Position numbers and translations under genes: made by a program. Below the pieces are notes generated by a model, which had not been told where the DNA came from, ran no database searches, and was given only the letters and a program-made list of their open reading frames with translations. From the NCBI GenBank assembly GCA_963682005.1, contig OY820914.1, positions 3,162,001-3,226,000 on the forward strand: DNA of 64,000 nucleotides, read 5' to 3'. Position 1 is the stretch's first letter. Each line of letters begins with the position of its first letter. Of this stretch, positions 1-8,406 are shown piece after piece. Source of the stretch: CAIYUC01 sp963682005 (GTDB taxonomy: Bacteria; Bacteroidota; Bacteroidia; Bacteroidales; FEN-979).

Positions 1-603
1 TGAAGTCGACTTCTGAAAATCTGAAACAAGGTAAGCCGAACGGTTTTTTCCATTGATCTCTTCCAGCAAACTGTTTTGTTTCCTGATAACTTCAGGAAGA
101 ACCTTAATGGAAGGACTTATCTGAACTTCATCAATCAGGATCTTGATTTCTTCCCGGTTGACAAAACGCTGATGTCTTCCCTCGAAATCGTTGGTAAGCA
201 ATTGAAATAGGTCGGATGGATTGTACGAATCCGCAATTTCAGTGGCTTTTGCCTTAGCGACATCAAGGAGCCGTCCCCCGGAGGCAATGGCTTCCATGCT
301 GAATGAATTGTCGATATAGATGCTTACGACTTGCTTTGCGGTGTATTTTTTCTGTTGAAAAGGCGAAGGGATGTACGGCTGGGCGAATGCCAGCACGAGG
401 CAGGTGATAGCGAGAAGCCGCATCAGGAGGATCAGGAGGTGCTTCAGCTGTGACCGCTTTTTGCTTTCCTGCTTGATCTCCGCGATAAACCTGACATTAG
501 TGAAATAGATCTTCCTGTATTTCCTGAAGTTAAACAAATGAACAATGACCGGAACTGCAAGAGCAGACAGGGCGATCAGGAATAAGGGGTTGACAAAACT
601 CAT
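1..603 (-). CDS. BatA-like protein with N-terminal double-transmembrane domain, partial (runs off left edge)
   Basis: Reading leftwards from an ATG at 603, the frame stays open to base 1 (201 codons). It begins MSFVNPLFLIALSALAVPV, then HLFNFRKYRKIYFTNVRFI, which is the typical opening of the BatA-type N-terminal domain (TIGR02226-like): a first membrane helix at about residues 6-24, a basic segment, and a second helix at about 52-75. After this comes a region with IYIDNSFSM, the start of a von Willebrand A-like fold with a DxSxS-like metal site. Proteins of this family are inner-membrane proteins of Bacteroidota often linked to aerotolerance (Bat) clusters, but their exact role is unsettled. 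The C-terminal part lies outside the window, so length and domain end are unknown. A DUF58 protein, a usual Bat partner, is encoded separately at 13902. Confidence 0.85.
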   Translation of the reverse strand, partial: MSFVNPLFLIALSALAVPVIVHLFNFRKYRKIYFTNVRFIAEIKQESKKRSQLKHLLILLMRLLAITCLVLAFAQPYIPSPFQQKKYTAKQVVSIYIDNSFSMEAIASGGRLLDVAKAKATEIADSYNPSDLFQLLTNDFEGRHQRFVNREEIKILIDEVQISPSIKVLPEVIRKQNSLLEEINGKNRSAYLVSDFQKSTS

Positions 604-690
604 GTATCGGGGGATGTCAGAATATTTGCATCAGCAAAAATAATTCTTTTTTTATTACCCTTTCGGTAGTGCCCGGTGGTTAAAAGAGAA

Positions 691-752
691 ACCGCTAAGA
701 CGCGAAGACGCAAAATGGTAATTGTTTTTTAGCGTCTTCGCGTCTTAGCGGT
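691..752 (-). terminator. 21-bp perfect inverted repeat, probable gdhA terminator
   Basis: Bases 691-711 and 732-752 are perfect reverse complements around a 20-nt AT-rich loop. On the minus strand the hairpin follows the gdhA stop by about 50 bp and is followed by TTTCTCTTTT, so it can act as an intrinsic terminator of gdhA ahead of the BatA-like gene. The arm is itself built from near-repeats (CTAAGACGCGAAGACGC). Confidence 0.6.
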
Positions 753-803
753 GAAATAAGGCACAAAGAATAAGTCGTTCTAAGCTCTTATGATGTGCTC
801 AGA

Positions 804-2141
804 TTAAAGAACTCCCTGGTCGAGCATGGAGCTGGCAACTTTCAGGAAGCCTGCAACATTGGCGCCTTTTACATAATTTACAAAACCATCTTTATCTTTT
901 CCATGCCTGACGCAGGATTCATGAATGCTTTGCATGATATGGTGAAGCCTTTCATCAACTTCTTTCATCGGCCAGCTGAACTTCATTGAATTCTGTGACA
1001 TTTCAAGGCCTGAAGTGGCAACTCCGCCTGCATTTACCGCTTTACCGGGAGCAAACAGGATTTTGTTTTCCAGGAATACTTCAATGGCTTCAGGAGTGGA
1101 AGGCATGTTTGCACCTTCCGCAACACAGATAACGCCGTTCTTCACAAGGTTCTGTGCATCTTCCTTGGTCAGCTCATTCTGGGTTGCGCATGGCAGTGCA
1201 ATGTCGCATTTCACTTCCCACGGATGTTTGCCCTGGTGGAACTTGGCACTTGGGAACTCATAGGAGTAAGGCTTTACGATATCCTGGTTTGAAGCCCTGA
1301 GTTCGAGCATGTATTCGATCTTGTCGCCGGAAATGCCGTCCGGGTCATAGATATAACCATCAGGACCGGATATGGTGACTACTTTGGCACCCAGTTCTGT
1401 AGCTTTAAGTGCGGCTCCCCATGCAACATTCCCGAAACCGGAAATGGCTACGATCTTGCCGTTAAAGTTCTGTCCTTTGGTCTTCAGCATTTCGTCGGCA
1501 AAATATACCGCTCCGAAACCTGTTGCTTCAGGACGAATAAGGCTGCCGCCCCAGTTCAATCCTTTGCCTGTAAGAACGCCGGTATTTTCACCGGCAAGTT
1601 TTTTGTACATGCCGTACAAGAACCCAATCTCCCTGCCACCGACGCCGATATCACCGGCGGGTACGTCTGTTTCCGGGCCAATCACTTTCCAGAGCTCGAG
1701 CATGAATGCCTGGCAGAAACGCATGATCTCACCGTTTGATTTTCCTTTCGGATCGAAATCGGACCCGCCTTTTGCACCACCCATCGGAAGTGTTGTCAGG
1801 CTGTTCTTGAAGATCTGTTCAAATCCCAGGAATTTGAGAATACTGAGGTTTACACTCGGGTGGAACCTTAAACCGCCTTTATAAGGACCGATCGCATTGT
1901 TGAACTGAATCCTGAATGCCCTGTTCACCTGTACTTTTCCACTGTCGTCAACCCAGCTGATCTTGAATGTGAAGATACGGTCGGGTTCGATCAGCCTTTC
2001 GATGATGTTGGCTGATTCAAACTGCGGATTCTCATTGTAAACGTCTTCAATGGATTCCAGTACTTCGCGAACGGCTTGCAGGTATTCAACCTCACCCGGA
2101 TTTTTCTTCTCCAGATCGTTCATTATTTTCTCTAAGTTCAT
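804..2141 (-). CDS. gdhA: NADP-type glutamate dehydrogenase
   Basis: This 445-aa protein has the normal length of the hexameric bacterial glutamate dehydrogenases, which interconvert 2-oxoglutarate plus ammonium and L-glutamate. The glutamate-binding segment PYKGGLRFHPSV and the catalytic-lysine segment GGAKGGSDFDPKGKS are present. A Rossmann segment (ISGFGNVAWGAA) follows, and APGKAVNAGGVATSGLEMSQ occurs near the C-terminus as in GdhA. The biosynthetic NADPH-linked role is inferred from overall similarity to the short (about 445 aa) GdhA class; coenzyme choice cannot be proven from sequence. The gene stands alone with its own promoter upstream and a strong hairpin downstream. The start MNLEKIMNDLEKKNPGE matches family N-termini. 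Confidence 0.97.
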   Translation of the reverse strand: MNLEKIMNDLEKKNPGEVEYLQAVREVLESIEDVYNENPQFESANIIERLIEPDRIFTFKISWVDDSGKVQVNRAFRIQFNNAIGPYKGGLRFHPSVNLSILKFLGFEQIFKNSLTTLPMGGAKGGSDFDPKGKSNGEIMRFCQAFMLELWKVIGPETDVPAGDIGVGGREIGFLYGMYKKLAGENTGVLTGKGLNWGGSLIRPEATGFGAVYFADEMLKTKGQNFNGKIVAISGFGNVAWGAALKATELGAKVVTISGPDGYIYDPDGISGDKIEYMLELRASNQDIVKPYSYEFPSAKFHQGKHPWEVKCDIALPCATQNELTKEDAQNLVKNGVICVAEGANMPSTPEAIEVFLENKILFAPGKAVNAGGVATSGLEMSQNSMKFSWPMKEVDERLHHIMQSIHESCVRHGKDKDGFVNYVKGANVAGFLKVASSMLDQGVL

Positions 2142-2219
2142 TTTTGAAAGATTTTAGGTTATAATTAAGTTATAAAACTATTTCGATATATCACTATAAA
2201 CCTCAGGAAATAACTGCGG

Positions 2220-2251
2220 CAAAAGTACATGGTTTAAAGGGATTAACCAAA
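2220..2251 (-). promoter_or_regulatory. Bacteroidota-type promoter of gdhA (TTTG-N20-TACTTTTG)
   Basis: On the minus strand TTTG (2248-2251) is followed after 20 nt by TACTTTTG (2220-2227), matching the phylum consensus TTTG-N17-23-TAnnTTTG. The start codon lies about 80 nt downstream. Confidence 0.75.
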
Positions 2252-2273
2252 CAATTCAGGGTATATTTTTCAT

Positions 2274-2933
2274 TTACCGGGGAGTAAGGGTTTTGACATC
2301 TTTCAGGCGGCCCATGCGGTAGATCCTGATCTGTTCGACTTCCCCGGCGGGGTTGTACCGGATATCCTGACCGTCTTTTTCATTGTCAAGGTAAGTGGCT
2401 TCTTCTTTTACGGTACCGTTGTCATAAAAAGCCTTCTGGACTCCCTTCCCATTATTGAATTTTCCTTCACCGATTATCTTTCCTGTAATGTCAAAGTAAA
2501 ACCACTGGCCATCCATCATCCCGGCCCGGTAAAATCCATCTGTCTTCTTATTTCCGGCGGGGTAAAATTCTGCATATGGACCATCGGTTTTCCCATTTTT
2601 GTAGTTCTTTACGATCACAAGCCTGCCAAGCCTGTCCCAGTTCGTACAACTCCCATCCCGAACATTATTTTTATAATTTTCTTCCTCCTGCTTCACACCG
2701 CCCGGGTACCATCTTGTCAATCGGCCTTCAAGCTTGTTTTCGACGTAAGAACATTCAAGTTGCTTTGACCCGTCTTCATACCACCAGGTGGATTTACCAT
2801 GGTGCAAACCGTGTTTAAGGGAGATCTCTGATTTTTTGGTGCCATCAGGCCAGAATTGCCTGTCAGTCCTTGTACAGGACTGGATTCCCGGAACAGCCAG
2901 GCAGAGGTAAAAGAGTACGAGGATTCTTTTCAA
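2274..2933 (-). CDS. MORN-repeat exported protein, possible lipoprotein
   Basis: The protein is a string of about seven MORN_2-like repeats of 22-24 residues (for example WWYEDGSKQLECSYVENKLEG, YPAGNKKTDGFYRAGMMDGQ, FYDNGTVKEEATYLDNEKDG), the fold also seen in proteins annotated as YwqK-type antitoxins. I chose a TTG start at 2933 because it gives MKRILVLFYLCLAVPGIQSC, a short basic-hydrophobic signal ending in a cysteine, and because it lies 4 nt after the marC stop with GGAAAA upstream. An ATG at 2972 would add 13 residues before the signal and overlap marC. MORN repeats in Bacteroidota are common in secreted proteins of unknown function; no activity can be assigned. Confidence 0.75.
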   Translation of the reverse strand: MKRILVLFYLCLAVPGIQSCTRTDRQFWPDGTKKSEISLKHGLHHGKSTWWYEDGSKQLECSYVENKLEGRLTRWYPGGVKQEEENYKNNVRDGSCTNWDRLGRLVIVKNYKNGKTDGPYAEFYPAGNKKTDGFYRAGMMDGQWFYFDITGKIIGEGKFNNGKGVQKAFYDNGTVKEEATYLDNEKDGQDIRYNPAGEVEQIRIYRMGRLKDVKTLTPR

Positions 2934-2937
2934 CGGA

Positions 2938-3594
2938 TCAGCTTTTTCCGAATAAATTGATCGTGCCTTCAATTCCGTTGATCATCATCTGGACTGCGAT
3001 CACTGCAAGGATGAGGCCCATGATCCTTGAAACGACCTTAAGCATCGACGGCTTGATCTTCCGGGCAAGCTTTCCTGAGGAAATAAACAGGACGTAAGTA
3101 ATGATGCACATCAGTCCGAAGATCCCGATCACGATGAGGACATTTAAGAACGATCTTCCGGCACCGACAAAATTCATGGCCGTTGAAATCGTGCCCGGAC
3201 CTGCCAGCAGGGGGATACCAAGCGGTGAAATAGCCAACTCATCTGCGACACGTGTCAAATCCTCTTTCTCTTCCTGGGATTGTGAATGGATGGGGTTTTC
3301 TTTCGCATTCAGCATCTGGAATCCGATGATAAAAACGATGATGCCCCCTGCAATCTGGAAAGCCGGAAGCGTTATCCCGAACATCCGGAAGATCAGATGA
3401 CCGAAAAGCGAGAAGATGCCGATGATAATAAAGGCTACGAGGACAGCCTTAAAAGCCACCCTCTTCTGTGTTTCCTTATCAAAATCCTGGACCATTCCAA
3501 GAAATACAGGCAGGTTCCCGATGGGATTCAGCATGGCAAAGAATCCCATGAAGACGGTGAAGCCATGCAGCCAGTAATCGTGTATCGATGTCAT
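2938..3594 (-). CDS. MarC family integral membrane protein
   Basis: The 218-aa product has six predicted hydrophobic segments and the MarC signatures NPIGNLPVFLGM near the N-terminus and PLLAGPGTISTAM in the middle (PF01914). MarC proteins are inner-membrane proteins of undefined function; the old link to multiple antibiotic resistance has not held up. The start is set at 3594 (MTSIHDYWLHGF) because its ATG overlaps the TGA of the preceding gene as ATGA; a longer open frame reaching 3744 lies inside that gene and adds only non-membrane sequence. It is translationally coupled to the C26 hydrolase upstream and followed by the MORN protein. Confidence 0.9.
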   Translation of the reverse strand: MTSIHDYWLHGFTVFMGFFAMLNPIGNLPVFLGMVQDFDKETQKRVAFKAVLVAFIIIGIFSLFGHLIFRMFGITLPAFQIAGGIIVFIIGFQMLNAKENPIHSQSQEEKEDLTRVADELAISPLGIPLLAGPGTISTAMNFVGAGRSFLNVLIVIGIFGLMCIITYVLFISSGKLARKIKPSMLKVVSRIMGLILAVIAVQMMINGIEGTINLFGKS

Positions 3595-4469
3595 TTTTCT
3601 GTTTTTGATCTTGCTGTTGAAAAGATTTTGGTTTGATTGAGGAATTCCCTGCAAAGTCTTCCGGATAATAAATTTGAGGTATCCATTCGTTCCGGATGCC
3701 ATTGTACACCAAGAAGAAAAGATTTTCCTGACGGGTCCTTCCATTCAATGCCCTCGACGATCCCATCATCGGCGGTGGCATTGCAAACCAACGCTTCTGC
3801 CAGGTTCTCAACAGCCTGGTGGTGATTGCTTGTTACGGTGGCCGTGTCAGCCCCCGTGATGGAAGCCAGCAAAGTCTTCTTAACAACTTCTACCTTGTGA
3901 AAACATCTGAGATAATCGTCCATCTGGTGAGTTACGCTTCGGGCTTCGGGCTTCGGGCTTCGGGCCCCGGGCTGAATATCGCAGGCCTGTGGCCCGTGGC
4001 CCGTGGCCTTCTTGATTTCACCCGACCATTCTGGAATGTCCGCAATCAGCGTACCACCAAGCGCTACATTGAGGATCTGTTCGCCGCGGCAGATCCCCAG
4101 GACCGGCATTTTTAATTCCAATGCTTTTTTTATCAGGGCTAATTCGAGCGTATCCCTGGCAGGGTTGGTTTCCGTACAAAGAACTATGTTTTCCTCTTTG
4201 CCATAGATAGAAGGCTGAACATCCTCACCACCCGTCAGGATAAGCCCTGCGCATTTTTCGAGTTCCTTTACTGCAGAATCCGGTGGCAGACCGTACATAT
4301 TTACAATCACAGCGGAAGAGTCGCATTTTTTTATCCAGTTAATATAATTAGGGGATGCTTTGGAAAGGGCGATCTTTAAAGGCAGGGAATCATGGTGCTT
4401 ACAACCTGATCCTGTTACCAGGAAGACCAGGCAGATAGTCGCATAAGAGAATGCCGCGAATTTATTCAT
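3591..4469 (-). CDS. Peptidase C26 / gamma-glutamyl-gamma-aminobutyrate hydrolase-like lipoprotein
   Basis: Class I glutamine amidotransferase-like hydrolase of family C26 (PuuD-like). The nucleophile elbow VLGICRGEQ and the His-Glu pair in GVQWHPERMD form the triad. Unlike cytosolic PuuD, it starts with MNKFAAFSYATICLVFLVTG ending SGC, so it is probably exported and lipidated. Residues about 155-175 (PGARSPKPEARS and neighbours) lie in a region that is shorter in relatives. At DNA level this segment is two back-to-back 7-bp tandem arrays (CCCGAAG and CCACGGG units, about 3945-4010) like those found between genes, so a repeat has been kept in frame. The substrate is unknown. The 3' end overlaps marC by ATGA. 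Confidence 0.88.
   Translation of the reverse strand: MNKFAAFSYATICLVFLVTGSGCKHHDSLPLKIALSKASPNYINWIKKCDSSAVIVNMYGLPPDSAVKELEKCAGLILTGGEDVQPSIYGKEENIVLCTETNPARDTLELALIKKALELKMPVLGICRGEQILNVALGGTLIADIPEWSGEIKKATGHGPQACDIQPGARSPKPEARSVTHQMDDYLRCFHKVEVVKKTLLASITGADTATVTSNHHQAVENLAEALVCNATADDGIVEGIEWKDPSGKSFLLGVQWHPERMDTSNLLSGRLCREFLNQTKIFSTARSKTEK
3945..4010. repeat. Two adjacent 7-bp tandem arrays inside the C26 gene
   Basis: The plus strand shows four units of the type (G)CTTCGGG, then GGCCCGT/GGCCTGT units. Both have period 7. Together they encode the ARSPKPEARS and ATGHGPQA segments. Confidence 0.8.
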
Positions 4470-4515
4470 GCAGAAAAAGCAATTTATTCCTGCAAAAATA
4501 AGAATATGATCCTGA

Positions 4516-5223
4516 CTATTTTAATGGAAGATGAAAATCGATGGTAAGATTTATATAATCATCCGTGAAGGAATTGTCAGCCTTTCTGATCACCAGCGAA
4601 TGTATTCCAGTATTTACATCCTGATCACCTTGAAAGCACATGATCACCCTGTTGTAATCCTTATTTTCTTTTGGCTTTATTTTAAGCACTCCTGCCGGGA
4701 AAAGACGAGAATCAGCAGCAGACGACAGAAGTGATGCATAATCCGTCCATGGTGCGATGAGCACAAATCTTCCGGCAACTGCCAGGAGACGACCGGCGGC
4801 ATTAAAAAGGTCACCAATGGTGAATTCCCCCTGGTGTCGTGCCTTGTTCCTCTTGTCATCGGGTGAACGGAGCGAATTCCTGAAGAAGGGTGGATTTGAA
4901 AGGATCAGATCGTACTTCCCGGGAGAGGCATTCGCATGTTCAATAAAAGAATGTTCAATCGCGTTCAACCTGCTTTTCCAGGGACTTGCATTGAAATTCG
5001 CAGAAGCCTGGCACACAGAATCCCTGTCGGTATCGATGGCATCGATCATGCCTTTTGAGCGCTGGGCGGCCATCAGGGCGATCACGCCACAACCCGTCCC
5101 GATATCAAGAATGTGCAAGGCATCGCCGGGATCGACCCATGCGCCGAGAAGCAGTGCGTCGGTACCGACAGGCATCGTGCTTTGGTCATCTTCAACCTTG
5201 AATTGCCTGAACCGGAATGTCAT
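4516..5223 (-). CDS. trmN6: tRNA1(Val) (adenine(37)-N6)-methyltransferase
   Basis: A 235-aa class I SAM-dependent methyltransferase. Motif I is ILDIGTGCGVIALMAAQ and motif IV is LILSNPPFF, the N-P-P-F form of N6-adenine methyltransferases such as YfiC/TrmN6, which methylates A37 of tRNA1(Val). The N-terminus (FRFRQFKVEDDQSTMPVGTD) and the total length match the Bacteroidota members. It lies 6 bp after rimM in the same direction, so it is probably cotranscribed with rpsP-rimM, which fits a role in translation. Confidence 0.92.
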   Translation of the reverse strand: MTFRFRQFKVEDDQSTMPVGTDALLLGAWVDPGDALHILDIGTGCGVIALMAAQRSKGMIDAIDTDRDSVCQASANFNASPWKSRLNAIEHSFIEHANASPGKYDLILSNPPFFRNSLRSPDDKRNKARHQGEFTIGDLFNAAGRLLAVAGRFVLIAPWTDYASLLSSAADSRLFPAGVLKIKPKENKDYNRVIMCFQGDQDVNTGIHSLVIRKADNSFTDDYINLTIDFHLPLK

Positions 5224-5229
5224 GGGGGA

Positions 5230-5754
5230 TCAAAGGTAAATCTCAATAAGTCCTTCCGGGGCCTGGATACGGATCTCTTTTTTTCTCCTGTCGATTTTCA
5301 GGATGACTTCATCGGTCATTGGGATCAGGATCTCTTTGCCTGTAAAAAGGATCTGGAGCAGCGACTGGTGAGGGAGGTCAAGCACTGATTGTACAATCCC
5401 GATATTCCCATGGGCCGTATCAATCACGTTAAATCCTTTGATCTCGTGGAAATAGAACTTCTTACCTTTCAATTGGGGAAGCATGGAAACCGGAAGGAAA
5501 AGTTCCTTACCCCTGAAAATATCAGCTTCTTCGGTTGAATTCACATCTTCAAAGCGGATAACTGCCCGGTTGTTTTCCCTGAGGGTTATGGATTTAAAAA
5601 AAAACGGAACCCGGTCATGGCCAATGCCAATGAACACGGATTCCAGTTTCTGGTATTTTGAAGGATTATCCACATCCAGGATAATGAGTAAATCTCCTTT
5701 ACCGCCGATTGGTTTTAAGATTTTACCAAGGTAAAAGAAATCATCCTGATTCAT
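5230..5754 (-). CDS. rimM: 16S rRNA processing protein RimM
   Basis: A 174-aa protein with the RimM N-terminal beta-barrel (FYLGKILKPIGGKGDLLI) and a C-terminal PRC-barrel (VLDLPHQSLLQILFTGKEIL and IPMTDEVILKID). RimM binds ribosomal protein S19 and assists maturation of the 30S head. It lies directly downstream of rpsP with a 21-bp gap, the standard rpsP-rimM order in bacteria, which supports the call. Confidence 0.95.
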   Translation of the reverse strand: MNQDDFFYLGKILKPIGGKGDLLIILDVDNPSKYQKLESVFIGIGHDRVPFFFKSITLRENNRAVIRFEDVNSTEEADIFRGKELFLPVSMLPQLKGKKFYFHEIKGFNVIDTAHGNIGIVQSVLDLPHQSLLQILFTGKEILIPMTDEVILKIDRRKKEIRIQAPEGLIEIYL

Positions 5755-5775
5755 GGGAGGGGCAGGAGTTTCCTC

Positions 5776-6420
5776 TTATTCCTGCTTTGGTTCTTCAGGT
5801 TGCGTTTGTTCCTCAGGTTGAGCGGGTGTTTCTGCTACAGCCTCTGTTGCAGTCTCAGCTACAGGTGCTTCAGCAACAGGTGCAACAGCAACCGGCTCGG
5901 CGGCTGCAGCTTGAGACTCAGCATACTTAGCTTCAGCTTCAGCAATTTCAGCATCGTGTGCTTTTGCAAGTTTCTTTGCAATTTCCTGTGCTTTTGCTTC
6001 ATTCACCGACTCTTCATGAGCCTGTTGTTTCTTTTTCCGTTCCTTGACCGAAAGTTCCTGTTCTTTTATCACGCTGGAAATTTTTGCCTGTTTGGCAGTC
6101 TGCCATTCCAGGAATTTAGCTTCAGCGATCTCCGGTGTCATGGCTCCTTTTTTTACGCCTTTTAAAAGATGGCTTTTGTAAAGGACGCCTTTGTAGGAAA
6201 GTATGGCTCTGACGGTATCTGTCGGCTGTGCTCCCTTATGGAGCCAGTCGATGGCTTTGTCAAAGTTCAGTTCGATTTCTGCGGGTTTTGAAAGAGGGTT
6301 GTAGATGCCAATTCGTTCGATGAATTTCCCGTCCCGTGGTGCACGACCATCCGCAATAATAATATGGTAAAAGGGCTGTCCCTTCTTACCTTTTCTCTGC
6401 AATCTGATTTTTGTTGGCAT
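5776..6420 (-). CDS. rpsP: 30S ribosomal protein S16 with long acidic Ala/Glu tail
   Basis: The first 85 or so residues are a standard S16 (MPTKIRLQRKGKKGQPFYHI, DGRAPRDGKFIERIGIYNPL). The protein then runs on to 214 aa with a Lys-rich helix-prone stretch and a tail made of Ala, Glu, Pro and Val (EPVAVAPVAEAPVAE). Extended S16 proteins are usual in Bacteroidota, and the tail probably lies on the ribosome surface. The tail DNA is low complexity and may vary in length among strains. It is the first gene of the rpsP-rimM-trmN6 unit. Confidence 0.97.
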   Translation of the reverse strand: MPTKIRLQRKGKKGQPFYHIIIADGRAPRDGKFIERIGIYNPLSKPAEIELNFDKAIDWLHKGAQPTDTVRAILSYKGVLYKSHLLKGVKKGAMTPEIAEAKFLEWQTAKQAKISSVIKEQELSVKERKKKQQAHEESVNEAKAQEIAKKLAKAHDAEIAEAEAKYAESQAAAAEPVAVAPVAEAPVAETATEAVAETPAQPEEQTQPEEPKQE

Positions 6421-6427
6421 TAGTTAA

Positions 6428-6490
6428 TTGTTGAATTATTGAATTATTGATTTATTGAATTGCTTAGTTGCTTAGTTGCTTAGTTGTTTA
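6428..6490. repeat. 8-bp tandem array (ATTGAATT then GCTTAGTT units) in the rpsP leader
   Basis: Four units related to ATTGAATT pass directly into three GCTTAGTT units and a degenerate fourth, with a constant period of 8. It lies just upstream of the rpsP start codon, within the inferred 5' leader. Confidence 0.85.
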
Positions 6491-6576
6491 AGAGATCAAT
6501 TTTCATTGTCTATTTTTCATCCTCTATTCTCATTTTACAGACTTACAATAAATGATAAGATCCGGATAGAGGGGTG

Positions 6577-6606
6577 CAAAGATCGTGATTTTTTTGAAAT
6601 TACAAA
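6577..6606 (-). promoter_or_regulatory. Candidate promoter of rpsP-rimM-trmN6
   Basis: The minus strand shows TTTG (6603-6606), 18 nt, then GATCTTTG (6577-6584), a 7 of 8 match to TAnnTTTG. It would give a leader of about 150 nt containing the 8-bp array. Confidence 0.45.
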
Positions 6607-6682
6607 GGTAATTCTCATAAAATCTTATGGATGTCCTAAATGACTAATTCTGCTTCACTATTCATAAAGAATGCAAATAGTC

Positions 6683-8017
6683 TTACTCAATAAGGATCTT
6701 CCTGAAACCAATGCCCTGTGTTGTATGAACTAATATGCACCTAAGCCCATTTCCGAAGGAAGAAATATTGACAGGAAGTGATTTTATCTTTAGATATTTT
6801 ACATCCTCACTGCGGAGCAATACACCTGATGCGTTATAAATTTCATAAGAAATCAACTCATAACCTGTTTTAATGGTAAACACTCCGTTATTTGGATTTG
6901 GTGAAATTGTCAGGGATAAATCCGGACTGTTGAAATTTTCTGTCCCTACAATCAATCCCTGGGAATTGGTTTTAATCAAAGCCATCTTCCCATTGATGTG
7001 TCCGCAAATGACAAAACATGAATCGTAAGTTATATCCAATCCAATGGCATATTCCCAGTTGGGTGAATTGTCAAAAATCCGCTGCCATTCAACATTTCCT
7101 GCTGAATCTGTTTTTATTAAAATCATGTCAGGATGGGAACTGATGCCTTTGTTCCCACATATAATATATCCGTGATCAGCAGTTTGCTTTACAAAATTTC
7201 CGCCGGAAGAGTTATCTCCTATCGCTTTGCTCCACTCAAAATTTCCATCTTTATCCAGTTTTAACAATAAGACTTTTGATCCTCCAGTCAAAATGGTATA
7301 CCCACAGATAATATATCCCTGGTCATTTGTCTGCTGGATGCACAATCCCTCATGACTGTATGGGCTGTCAGATATATAGTTCCACAGGCTGTCTCCCTGC
7401 GGGTTCATTCTTTTGATATGCACATTATATCTGTCCAAACCTCTGCCAATATCTGTTTGATCATTTGTACAGAAAGCAAATCCGCTGTCTGAAGTCTGGA
7501 TGAAATGACGAAGATGGTTACCATTTACATAGGAGAAGAATTTTATTAATACGATATCTCCCTGTTCATTGAAAAATATAAGAGATCCCCCCGAAACACA
7601 TACAAATTGATTTTCAAAGGTAGGCTGAACACAATCCAGTCTGTCCAGGTTAAGATTCGACCACTGTTCATCACCCAGGGAATCCGACTTATAAATCAGG
7701 CCCCATGTAGAACTGGAAGAATATGATCCTGAAACTATGTATCCCCCGTCAGTGGTTTGCCTTACAAATGTAGCGGCACCCTCACACATCGGAGTATAAT
7801 TGATAGTCCTTGACCATAAAGTATCTCCAAGACTGTTGGTCTTTAATAAAAAGGCCTGTGAGTTCGCACTCTCACCGCTTATAATATAACCATGGTCGGT
7901 TGTTTCCTGTACTGATAACCCTATATACCCGGCAGGATATGTTTTCAGGAAGGTTGATTGGGTATAGGTCAGGACTGGAAACAGAAGAAGGGATTGAAGG
8001 AGGAGAATCGTTTTCAT
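6683..8017 (-). CDS. T9SS cargo protein with delta-60-like repeats
   Basis: A 444-aa secreted protein. The signal peptide is MKTILLLQSLLLFPVLTYTQ. The body contains repeated segments of the type VRQTTDGGYIVSGSYSSS and IQQTNDQGYIICGYTILTGG, roughly 50-60 residues apart, a beta-propeller-like pattern seen in delta-60 repeat proteins. The last 80 residues (LTISPNPNNGVFTIKTGYEL to the end) form a type A T9SS sorting domain, so the protein should be secreted by the type IX system and either released or anchored to the cell surface. No catalytic motif was seen. It is monocistronic with its own promoter. Confidence 0.9.
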   Translation of the reverse strand: MKTILLLQSLLLFPVLTYTQSTFLKTYPAGYIGLSVQETTDHGYIISGESANSQAFLLKTNSLGDTLWSRTINYTPMCEGAATFVRQTTDGGYIVSGSYSSSSTWGLIYKSDSLGDEQWSNLNLDRLDCVQPTFENQFVCVSGGSLIFFNEQGDIVLIKFFSYVNGNHLRHFIQTSDSGFAFCTNDQTDIGRGLDRYNVHIKRMNPQGDSLWNYISDSPYSHEGLCIQQTNDQGYIICGYTILTGGSKVLLLKLDKDGNFEWSKAIGDNSSGGNFVKQTADHGYIICGNKGISSHPDMILIKTDSAGNVEWQRIFDNSPNWEYAIGLDITYDSCFVICGHINGKMALIKTNSQGLIVGTENFNSPDLSLTISPNPNNGVFTIKTGYELISYEIYNASGVLLRSEDVKYLKIKSLPVNISSFGNGLRCILVHTTQGIGFRKILIE

Positions 8018-8061
8018 TTTGCAAACTGTTTAAGGAAATCTGAAACAATTCGTATTACATA

Positions 8062-8091
8062 CAAATATAAACATCGTAATGCTGAAAACAA
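8062..8091 (-). promoter_or_regulatory. Promoter of the T9SS protein gene (TTG-N19-TATATTTG)
   Basis: On the minus strand TTG (8089-8091) precedes TATATTTG (8062-8069) by 19 nt. The ATG lies 45 nt downstream. Confidence 0.6.
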
Positions 8092-8140
8092 GGATATATG
8101 GAAAAAATGAAAAGCGAAAAGTGAAAAATGGAAAACTCTC

Positions 8141-8400
8141 CGCCTGCAGCCTGAATCCTGTTCCCGCTTTCGCGGGAATCACGGACCGATTTTTAATCCT
8201 GAAGCCTGTTCCCGCTTTCGCGGGAATGACGGACCGATTTTTAAGCCTGAAGCCTGTTCCCGCTTTCGCGGGAATGACGGACCGATTTTTAAGCCTGAAG
8301 CCTGTTCCCGCTTTCGCGGGAATGACGGACCGATTTTTAAGCCTGAAGCCTGTTCCCGCTTTCGCGGGAATGACGGACCGATTTTTAAACCTGAAGCCTG
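8141..8400. repeat. Array of five 48-bp repeats, each with a 7-bp-stem palindrome
   Basis: The segment TTCCCGCTTTCGCGGGAA starts at 8161, 8209, 8257, 8305 and 8353, an exact 48-bp period. Each copy holds the hairpin TTCCCGC-TTTC-GCGGGAA followed by a conserved spacer with GACGGACCGATTTTTAA and the words CCTGAAGCCTG. Because 48 is a multiple of 3, a 111-codon open frame runs through the array, but its product is only the repeat and I do not call it a gene. A single related palindrome occurs at 49979-50000. Confidence 0.95.
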
Positions 8401-8406
8401 AAGCCC

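Noticed and set aside
3595..3744. Longer MarC start
   Set aside because: It lies within the C26 gene; the ATGA overlap and the MarC N-terminus support 3594.
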